From assembly GCA_036339395.1 (NCBI GenBank), contig JAYZBD010000039.1, forward strand, positions 1 to 11,532: a stretch of DNA of 11,532 nt, written 5' to 3'. Source of the DNA: SP202 sp036339395. Lineage in GTDB: Bacteria; Planctomycetota; Phycisphaerae; Phycisphaerales; SM1A02. Each line of letters opens with the position of its first letter. Within the stretch, counting starts at the first letter, position 1. A program made the translations under genes and the position numbers. The notes below the pieces were generated by a model that did not search any database, had not been told where the DNA came from, and saw only the letters and a list, made by a program, of their open reading frames with translations. Below are positions 6,185 through 11,532 of this stretch, piece by piece.

Positions 6185-7147
6185 ATGAAGACCAAGAGAG
6201 GATTTACCCTCGTAGAACTGATGGTCGTGGTTTCGATCATCGCCCTGCTGATGGGCCTGCTGCTGCCGGCCCTTTCCTCGGCAATGGCGACTGCTCGTGC
6301 CAAGAAGGACTCCGCGAACCTTCGTGGACTTGGCCAGGGCTACGGCGCCTATGCCAATGACTACAACGGTGCGTGGTGCATACCCGGTGAACTGAACCGT
6401 GCCCCCGTCTTTGTCGAGGGACTCGGGAACGTCTGCATGATCGGGCGTGGCGAAGCTCAACCCACCTACAACACGACTGGGTACCTGGGTTCAGCCATGA
6501 TCGCGCAGAACTACCACACGACCGAAATCCATGTCTCGCCCTGCGAGAACAACAAGGACATCGGGGTCAAGGGCGAAATCGCCGAGAACGGCAACATCGT
6601 CGCCTATAACCACAGCCAGTGGGATCCATCCAACTGCTCGTACTGGGACCCTGGTTTCCGCGCCGACATGCGGAACCTGAATGATGGCAAGAGCCACACG
6701 TCCTACGCGAACCAGTCCCTGATGGGTGACCGTCTCATCGCCTGGAATGACACTGCCTCGAGCACGGACATCGTCCATTGTCTTCGAGGCACCGAGGAAG
6801 GCGCTGTCAATGATGACATAGAGGAAGGCCAGTTCACACGGTCTCCCGTCCTTGACTTCATGGGCCCCTCGGGCGCATTTCACGCCAACGCACTCTGGGG
6901 TGATTTCTCAATCACCAACATCCAGAACTTCTACCCGGCCAACTCCATCTACGAGGAGCGAATCAGCGGGTACGAGAACGGCATGAAGAAGGACAACATC
7001 TTTTCTGCTGAGTTCGTCGGTGCACCTGATGCAAACGGCAATCCCAGCAACCTGTTGTCCGGAGACAACTACCTCACGTACTCCTACCTGGTCGGCACAC
7101 CGGACTTCCCGATGATGCTCGCCTCGTGGGACGAACTGTACGACTGA
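6185..7147 (+). CDS. Type IV pilin-like protein (prepilin N-terminal signal), first of a tandem pair
   Basis: A 320-residue protein starting MKTKRGFTLVELMVVV. This is a type III (prepilin) signal: basic leader, Gly6/Phe7 cleavage site, Glu at mature position 5, then a hydrophobic helix to about residue 30. A prepilin peptidase should cut and methylate it, and the helix packs in a pilus or pseudopilus. The rest is a large globular domain, longer than standard pilins (about 150), with five cysteines (65, 84, 120, 151, 199). YWDPGFRAD (153-161), LWGD (237-240) and NFYPANSIY (248-256) recur in modified form in the next gene, so the two are paralogues. The LWGD region, preceded by FHANA, recalls the H-X9-DG element of planctomycete pilins but lacks DG. 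The ATG at 6185 has GGAG (6175-6178) 6 nt upstream; an upstream in-frame ATG at 6155 would bury the leader. Confidence 0.87.
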   Translation: MKTKRGFTLVELMVVVSIIALLMGLLLPALSSAMATARAKKDSANLRGLGQGYGAYANDYNGAWCIPGELNRAPVFVEGLGNVCMIGRGEAQPTYNTTGYLGSAMIAQNYHTTEIHVSPCENNKDIGVKGEIAENGNIVAYNHSQWDPSNCSYWDPGFRADMRNLNDGKSHTSYANQSLMGDRLIAWNDTASSTDIVHCLRGTEEGAVNDDIEEGQFTRSPVLDFMGPSGAFHANALWGDFSITNIQNFYPANSIYEERISGYENGMKKDNIFSAEFVGAPDANGNPSNLLSGDNYLTYSYLVGTPDFPMMLASWDELYD

Positions 7148-7163
7148 GTCATTTCGATGACTC
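7146..7163 (+). ncRNA. Intercistronic stem-loop between the two pilin genes
   Basis: GAGTCAT (7146-7152), loop TTCG, ATGACTC (7157-7163) form a perfect 7-bp stem whose first base pair lies within the TGA stop of the first pilin. It ends 4 nt before the GGAG (7168-7171) of the second pilin. In RNA the loop is UUCG, a stable tetraloop, though here closed by U-A rather than C-G. A role in protecting the upstream message or damping translation of the second gene is inference. Confidence 0.55.
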
Positions 7164-7179
7164 GAATGGAGCTGCGACC

Positions 7180-8106
7180 ATGACGCGTCGTGGATTCACG
7201 CTTGTAGAACTGCTGGTGGTCATCGCGATCATCGGCATTATCGTCGGCATCCTCCTGCCGTCCCTGGCCTCAGCCAGGGCGGCGGCGAGGCTTGTCGAGG
7301 AACAGAAGCGGGTGCGGACCATCCACGAGGGGTTCGTCAACTGGGCTTCGACCCACAAGATGCGCAAGCCCATACCCGGTCGCGAGAGAAGGCTGATGGA
7401 CCCGGACCTCGGGAAGTTCGTTCCTGGCCGCGGCCCCGAGGACGCCTCCCAGAACGACCATGCTGCCATGCTTTCCCTGTGCATCATGGAAAACCACTTC
7501 ACGACGCCCGACACGGTTTCGAACATGGAACCCAACCCGAATGTCTTCGTGTACGGGGACTACGACTACGACCTGTACACCCAGTACGGCACCACTCCCC
7601 AAGAACCCGGGACCTTCTGGGACGACGGGTTCAACAACGACATCACGTCCATCGGGGCAGGCAGCAACAACTCCTACGCGATCATGCCCCTTGCAGGCGT
7701 TCGCCGCAAGGAGCAATGGGATCGCCAGGCTGATTCCAACTTTGCGATCGTCGGCACGCGTGGACCTGCCAATGGAGACGAGTTCCTCCTGTCCAAGGAA
7801 GCCGGCGCTGACCAGTCGAATACCGCCAACTACCTGGGCCGCGAAGGCCAGTGGCGGGGGATCATCATCTACGGCGACAACCACACCGGTATGCATGAGA
7901 ACTTCTACCCGGAAGCCTGCGTGTACCAGGACCCCGGCAGCAACGACTGGCTGGCGGACAATCTCTACGAGGCACAGGCCGCCTTCCCGGAATACAACTT
8001 TGACCCGCTCCTGGGTTCGGACATCATCCTCACGCACGTGAATGAAGTCACCGTCGTAGAGGAAAGCAACCCCTTCTACGTCGACTACGAACCGCTGCAC
8101 GACTGA
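7180..8106 (+). CDS. Type IV pilin-like protein (prepilin N-terminal signal), second of a tandem pair
   Basis: A 308-residue paralogue of the preceding gene. The N-terminus MTRRGFTLVELLVVIAII is a textbook prepilin signal (cleavage after Gly5, Glu10 at mature position 5) and the hydrophobic helix runs to about residue 29. The globular part shares landmarks with the first pilin at nearly the same spacing: FWDDGFNND (147-155), IYGD (230-233) and NFYPEACVY (241-249). Outside these blocks similarity is low, and the cysteines are reduced to two. The ATG at 7180 is chosen because GGAG (7168-7171) lies 8 nt upstream and the basic leader is then the normal length; the frame is open upstream to 7126. 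It is presumably co-transcribed with the first pilin. Whether it is a minor pilin, a pseudopilin of a secretion system or a surface fibre cannot be decided, as no assembly genes are in view. Confidence 0.87.
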   Translation: MTRRGFTLVELLVVIAIIGIIVGILLPSLASARAAARLVEEQKRVRTIHEGFVNWASTHKMRKPIPGRERRLMDPDLGKFVPGRGPEDASQNDHAAMLSLCIMENHFTTPDTVSNMEPNPNVFVYGDYDYDLYTQYGTTPQEPGTFWDDGFNNDITSIGAGSNNSYAIMPLAGVRRKEQWDRQADSNFAIVGTRGPANGDEFLLSKEAGADQSNTANYLGREGQWRGIIIYGDNHTGMHENFYPEACVYQDPGSNDWLADNLYEAQAAFPEYNFDPLLGSDIILTHVNEVTVVEESNPFYVDYEPLHD

Positions 8107-8148
8107 TCCTTCACGGACTGCACCACCAAAACGCTCCGAAGATGCAAT

Positions 8149-8172
8149 CCCCATGCCATTCTCTGCATGGGG
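8149..8172. promoter_or_regulatory. 8-bp dyad (possible operator or weak terminator) upstream of the nfeD operon
   Basis: CCCCATGC (8149-8156) and GCATGGGG (8165-8172) form a perfect inverted repeat with an 8-nt centre. It lies 42 bp after the second pilin stop and ends 2 nt before a TATACT box, covering where a -35 element should be. As RNA it would be a stable hairpin after the pilin genes, but no T-tract follows. An operator for the downstream promoter, a pilin mRNA 3' end, or both are possible. Confidence 0.5.
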
Positions 8173-8174
8173 CA

Positions 8175-8180
8175 TATACT
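8175..8180 (+). promoter_or_regulatory. Putative -10 box (TATACT) for the nfeD-nfeD-floA operon
   Basis: TATACT matches five of six bases of the consensus -10 and is preceded by GGGGCA. It ends 6 nt before the ATG at 8187, so transcription would begin at or next to that start codon. No -35 hexamer is recognisable; the dyad at 8149-8172 occupies that position. Confidence 0.5.
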
Positions 8181-8186
8181 CAGTAC

Positions 8187-9860
8187 ATGCTCAACACCCA
8201 CTGTCGAACAGGACGACTGGTTCGCATGATGACGCTGCTTGCCTGCGCAGTACTGCTTGCTGCGGGACAGGCCCCGGAAGAAGCTCCCGTTGTTCCCCTG
8301 CACCGGCAAGCCGACCACGCAACGATCATCACGATCAACGGACCGATCGACTCCATGACGGTGCAATCGGTGCGTCGACGGTTGTTGGATGCGATTGAAG
8401 ATGGTTCGGATGCCATCGTCATCCAACTGGATACGCCCGGCGGCGAGCTGATGGCCACCCTGGAACTCTGCAGGATGCTCAAGGAGGATGCTCCAGGCAA
8501 TACGACGGCCTGGATTGCACCACACGCATTCTCGGCAGGCACGATCATCGCCCTTGCCTGCAGGTCCATCGTGATCCAGCCTGGTGGAATGTTCGGTGAC
8601 AGCGCCCCGGTAAGTCCGCTCGGCCCGATTCCACAGACCGAGCGGGCCAAGCTGGAGTCACCGATTCTCACGGAGGTGATCGACTCCGCGCGAAGGAATC
8701 ACCGGGATGAACGCATCGTGCAGGCCTTCGTCAGCGTGGGCGTCGAATTGTGGCTGCTGCAGAACACGGACACCGGGGAACGCATCTGCGTCGATGCCGG
8801 CGAGTACGAGGCCATCTACGGAGAAGAACCACCCAGGACGATTCCCTCCATCACGCCCTCGAGTGAACTGGAGGGGCCCGGCGAGCATGCGATGACTCCC
8901 TTCTTCGAACAGTTCACCGGGCCGGGTGGCATTTCGACTCCGAGCAACCTCTCGTCACTGATGCAACGACCATCGTCACGACCACGACTGGGAAGTGAAG
9001 ACAGGGAGGCATGGCAACTGGTCGAGCAGATCGTCTCCAACGACCGGCTCCTGGCGCTGACCCCGTCACAAGGCAGGGACTACGGACTCATAGACGGATT
9101 CGTCAAGGATGACGCGGACATGAAGCGATTTCTCGGTGCACGAACCATCACGACCCGGAATCGATCCTGGTCGGAAGCCATGACCAGCTTTCTTGTCAGT
9201 TGGCCTGTCCGACTGGTACTCATCGTGATGTTCATCGTCGGCTCCTTCATCGAGATGGCTGCGCCGGGCACGGGCATCTTCGGCGTGGGAGCTGCCGTTG
9301 CGCTGCTCATCCTGCTTGGTGCTCCATGGCTTGCAGGCATGGCGCAGTGGTGGGACATCCTCCTCGTGCTGCTGGGACTCCTCATGGTGGGAGCGGAACT
9401 GTTCATCGTGCCCGGTACACTGCTGGTGGGCGCAGCTGGAGCCGTATGCATGCTCATCGGGTTGGTCGGCACCTTCGTTTCAGGTGACATGTCCTCCACG
9501 GAAGCACTTGACGGCATCTTCCGTGGCATGCTTGTGGTCTTCACAGCCGTCGTCACCGCCGTGATCATCACCGCCACCATCGCCAAGCGTTTCGAGTCCA
9601 GTCAATTTGCCCGGCGATTCGTACTTTCAAGCACCGTCGGGTCGATGCGGGGCGCAGCCGGTGGAATAACACCCGGCACGGGTTCCCTGCCGGTAGGTAC
9701 CGAGGGCATTGCCATTACGGACCTGCGTCCTGCTGGAAGAATTCGATGTGGAGATACTGTGGTCGACGCGGTATCCTCGGGTCGCTGGATCGAGACCGGC
9801 GCACGTGTCCGGGTTGTCCGGAGTGACATGATCCTCGAGGTGGAGGTCATCGAAACATGA
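8187..9860 (+). CDS. nfeD: Long NfeD: membrane-bound ClpP-class serine protease (NfeD1 type)
   Basis: A 557-residue long-form NfeD. Residues 1-30 look like a signal peptide (basic RTGRLVR, then MMTLLACAVLLAA). The ClpP/SppA-like domain follows: LDTPGGELMATLELC (81-95) and HAFSAGTIIALAC (113-125) with probable nucleophile Ser116, and Lys155 in AKLESPIL as the likely general base, 39 residues on (41 in the archaeal 1510-N protease). LTPSQGRDYGLIDGF (291-305) closes the domain. Several hydrophobic segments (about 338-358, 362-383, 389-430, 446-466) precede the C-terminal NfeD OB fold (about 500-557). The family is linked to stomatin/flotillin partners, and floA lies in the same operon. The ATG at 8187 is chosen because it supplies the basic n-region and sits at leaderless distance from TATACT. 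An ATG at 8226 would shorten the signal and lacks a ribosome binding site. Confidence 0.9.
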   Translation: MLNTHCRTGRLVRMMTLLACAVLLAAGQAPEEAPVVPLHRQADHATIITINGPIDSMTVQSVRRRLLDAIEDGSDAIVIQLDTPGGELMATLELCRMLKEDAPGNTTAWIAPHAFSAGTIIALACRSIVIQPGGMFGDSAPVSPLGPIPQTERAKLESPILTEVIDSARRNHRDERIVQAFVSVGVELWLLQNTDTGERICVDAGEYEAIYGEEPPRTIPSITPSSELEGPGEHAMTPFFEQFTGPGGISTPSNLSSLMQRPSSRPRLGSEDREAWQLVEQIVSNDRLLALTPSQGRDYGLIDGFVKDDADMKRFLGARTITTRNRSWSEAMTSFLVSWPVRLVLIVMFIVGSFIEMAAPGTGIFGVGAAVALLILLGAPWLAGMAQWWDILLVLLGLLMVGAELFIVPGTLLVGAAGAVCMLIGLVGTFVSGDMSSTEALDGIFRGMLVVFTAVVTAVIITATIAKRFESSQFARRFVLSSTVGSMRGAAGGITPGTGSLPVGTEGIAITDLRPAGRIRCGDTVVDAVSSGRWIETGARVRVVRSDMILEVEVIET

Positions 9861-10426
9861 TGGAACTGCTTGCACAGGCAGCAACAACCGGGGCAACGAC
9901 GAATGATGCCGCGCTGATCTGGGGATTCGTCCTGCTCGGCGCCGCCTTGATACTGTTGTTCATCGAGCTCTTCGTCCCCTCGGGCGGCATCATCGCCCTC
10001 TGCTCGGGGGTCGCCGTCATCGGGTCGCTTGTCGCCTTCTTCTCACATTCCCCGACGACGGGTCTCATCGCGCTGGTGCTGTACATCGTGATCGGACCGG
10101 TCGCCCTGTGGTTCGGATTCAAGTGGTTTGAATCTTCACCGATGGGCCGACGGCTGATCCTGGGAGCGGAAGACGACCTGCCGGGACGAACACCTGAAGA
10201 AGCCTATGCCGCCTCCAGCTCTGCGCAACATGAGCGTGCCCACGAACTTGATCAGTTCATCGGATCCCGGGGCATGACGGAAGGTGCCTTGCGGCCCGTG
10301 GGCATGGTCCGGATCGGCGAGCACAGGCACGAGGCGCTCGCGGAATCGGGCGTGATTGATGCAAATATCGAGGTGGAGGTCGTCGAGGTCTACGACAACC
10401 AACTGAAGGTCCGGCCCACGTCCTGA
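9857..10426 (+). CDS. Short NfeD family membrane protein
   Basis: A 189-residue protein with three predicted membrane helices (about 18-40, 44-64, 69-91), a charged linker and a C-terminal OB-fold NfeD domain (about 135-189, IGSRGMTEGALRPVGMVRIG through VEVVEVYDNQLKV). There is no protease domain, so it is the short NfeD form, thought to act as a membrane adaptor for SPFH (flotillin/stomatin) proteins. Its ATG overlaps the stop of the long NfeD as ATGA, implying translational coupling and matched amounts. A second ATG follows directly. floA begins 49 bp downstream. Long NfeD, short NfeD and FloA in a row suggests one complex at the membrane. The sequence is intact and needs no unusual start. 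Confidence 0.88.
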   Translation: MMELLAQAATTGATTNDAALIWGFVLLGAALILLFIELFVPSGGIIALCSGVAVIGSLVAFFSHSPTTGLIALVLYIVIGPVALWFGFKWFESSPMGRRLILGAEDDLPGRTPEEAYAASSSAQHERAHELDQFIGSRGMTEGALRPVGMVRIGEHRHEALAESGVIDANIEVEVVEVYDNQLKVRPTS

Positions 10427-10431
10427 TCAGG

Positions 10432-10453
10432 TAGAATGCCACGTCGCGACATG
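10432..10453 (+). promoter_or_regulatory. Putative internal promoter (TAGAAT) and palindrome ahead of floA
   Basis: TAGAAT (10432-10437), preceded by CAGG, resembles a -10 box. The expected start of transcription, about 10444, falls inside the 8-bp palindrome GTCGCGAC (10443-10450), which extends imperfectly to 10440-10453. This would allow floA to be made apart from the nfeD genes. No -35 is recognisable. Confidence 0.3.
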
Positions 10454-10475
10454 CCGTCGCTCAACGGAGCCCCCC

Positions 10476-11480
10476 ATGGACCCGATTTCAATCATCGGCA
10501 TCAGTATCGGTGGACTTGTCGTCCTGATGGTCCTGCTGTTCCTCTTCCAGTTCGTAGGCCTCTACCTGCAGGCCTGGGTCTCGGGAGCCAAGGTGAGTTT
10601 CTTCGGTCTCGTGATGATGCGATTCCGGAAGGTCAAGCCACGTCTCATCGTCGAGAACCGCATTACGGCAAAGAAGGCCGGGCTGGACATTCCAACCGAC
10701 CTGCTTGAGGCGCATTACCTTGCAGGTGGCCGCGTGACCAATGTCGTTCGCTCGATGGTTGCCGCCGACAAGGCGCGCATCGAACTGCCGTGGGATATCT
10801 CGGCCGCGATCGACCTGGCAGGCCGCGACATTCTCGAAGCGGTACGAACCTCGGTCAATCCGAAGGTCATCGACTGCCCCGACCAGGCGCAAGGGCGTGC
10901 GACCATCGATGCAGTCGCCAAGGACGGCATCCAGTTGAAGGCACGTGCCCGCGTGACGGTCCGGACGAACATCGCCCGGCTTGTTGGCGGTGCAACCGAG
11001 GAAACGATCATTGCCCGTGTCGGTGAAGGCATCGTGTCGACCATCGGCTCGGCTGCCAGTCACCTCGCGGTGCTTGAGAATCCCGACAACATCTCCCGAG
11101 TTGTTCTCGAGAAGGGTCTTGATGCCGGAACGGCTTACGAGATCCTCTCCATTGACATCGCCGACATGGACGTAGGCGAGAACATCGGCGCGAAGCTCCA
11201 GGTACACCAGGCCACCGCGGATGAAAAACGCTTCCAGGCCGAGGCCGAGAAGCGTCGAGCCATGGCCGTGGCCCAGGAAGCCGAGTACAAGGCCGAGGTC
11301 GAGAAGAACAGGGCGGTCGTGATTCTCGCCGAGGCGGAGATCCCGAAAGCCATGGCTGATTCGTTCCGAAGCGGGAACATGGGGATCATGGACTACGAGC
11401 GACTTCGCAACATCCAGTCCGACACCTCCATGCGATCATCGATCGCAAAGGATGAACCCCAGCAACCCGACAGACGCTGA
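10476..11480 (+). CDS. floA: Flotillin-like protein FloA
   Basis: A 334-residue protein matching bacterial FloA (B. subtilis FloA/YqfA is about 331) over its whole length. It opens MDPISIIGISIGG with a hydrophobic membrane-hairpin region (about 5-34), then KVSFFGLVMMRFRKVKP (39-55) and an SPFH/PHB domain to about 245 containing the AKKAGLDI, DISAAIDLAGRDI and ATEETIIARVGEGIV blocks. An Ala/Glu/Lys-rich coiled-coil stretch (about 246-295) follows. The signature GNMGIMDYERLRNIQSDTSM is at about 302-321. FloA scaffolds ordered membrane microdomains and usually sits beside nfeD genes, as here. The ATG at 10476 has GGAG (10466-10469) 6 nt upstream. The C-terminus ends DRR and shows no truncation. 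Confidence 0.95.
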   Translation: MDPISIIGISIGGLVVLMVLLFLFQFVGLYLQAWVSGAKVSFFGLVMMRFRKVKPRLIVENRITAKKAGLDIPTDLLEAHYLAGGRVTNVVRSMVAADKARIELPWDISAAIDLAGRDILEAVRTSVNPKVIDCPDQAQGRATIDAVAKDGIQLKARARVTVRTNIARLVGGATEETIIARVGEGIVSTIGSAASHLAVLENPDNISRVVLEKGLDAGTAYEILSIDIADMDVGENIGAKLQVHQATADEKRFQAEAEKRRAMAVAQEAEYKAEVEKNRAVVILAEAEIPKAMADSFRSGNMGIMDYERLRNIQSDTSMRSSIAKDEPQQPDRR

Positions 11481-11488
11481 GGACCCCT

Positions 11489-11531
11489 CTGAAGAGGCTT
11501 CAGGCACTTCCCGGCCACATGATTGCCGGGA
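11489..11531 (+). terminator. Two consecutive hairpins after floA (possible terminator, incomplete view)
   Basis: CTGAAG-AGG-CTTCAG (11489-11503) begins 8 nt after the floA stop. A 7-bp stem TCCCGGC/GCCGGGA (11509-11515 and 11525-11531) with a 9-nt loop follows. The window ends one base later, so any T-tract cannot be seen. They could be a terminator for the nfeD-floA operon, or chance structure if the overlapping open frame from 11452 is a gene. Confidence 0.35.
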
Positions 11532-11532
11532 T

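Noticed and set aside
5982..6188. Possible small gene of 68 codons just before the first pilin
   Set aside because: No ribosome binding site, its end overlaps the pilin start region, and the composition shows no membrane segment or motif; treated as part of the leader.
7270..8175. Minus-strand open frame of 301 codons opposite the second pilin
   Set aside because: The plus-strand frame has a textbook prepilin signal, ribosome binding site and a paralogue next door; the antisense product resembles nothing and has no start signal.
10488..11207. Minus-strand open frame of 239 codons opposite floA
   Set aside because: floA matches its family along its whole length; the opposite frame is a codon-bias shadow with no domain.
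1..11532. CRISPR array, insertion sequence, att site, tRNA or rRNA
   Set aside because: No regularly spaced repeats, no transposase or integrase motifs and no RNA gene signatures were found on reading both strands by eye.

Overview
The window looks like a piece of a planctomycete chromosome, most likely from the Phycisphaerae side of the phylum. This is inference: the evidence is long pilin-like proteins with the GFTLVE(L) N-terminus typical of planctomycetes, a tail-anchored Hanks-type Ser/Thr kinase, a Gram-negative lipid A/heptose gene set, high-GC codon use, and a long NfeD - short NfeD - FloA operon. No rRNA, tRNA, CRISPR array, insertion sequence or phage gene was seen.

Left block (1-3084, minus strand): a tightly packed operon read right to left, with a GT9 heptosyltransferase-like enzyme, a Maf nucleotide pyrophosphatase, LpxK (lipid A 4'-kinase) and the N-terminal part of a heptose-7-phosphate kinase (RfaE1/HldE type) that runs off the left edge. 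The first three genes are joined by TGATG and ATGA overlaps and the last gap is 12 bp. The theme is lipopolysaccharide core and lipid A synthesis.

Middle block (3085-5762): from a short divergent promoter region a Ser/Thr protein kinase is read to the right. It has a duplicated N-terminal helical repeat and a C-terminal membrane anchor. A small transaldolase follows 25 bp downstream. A RidA/YjgF-like protein is convergent with the transaldolase, 10 bp away.

Right block (5763-11532, plus strand): a 422-bp region without a convincing gene holds several small inverted repeats and leads into two tandem, paralogous type IV pilin-like proteins separated by a spacer that folds as a 7-bp stem with a TTCG loop. 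A promoter-like box and a strong dyad then precede a long NfeD (secreted/membrane ClpP-class serine protease domain plus membrane segments and OB fold), a short NfeD joined by ATGA, and the flotillin-like protein FloA. Together the last three probably form a membrane microdomain and quality-control module. Two hairpins follow floA at the right edge.

No obviously unknown defence or mobile system is present. The points most worth a second look are the pilin pair with its intercistronic stem-loop, the unusual kinase architecture, and a recurring G-rich/TANNNT box in front of five genes, which sits at leaderless distance (6 nt) from two start codons.
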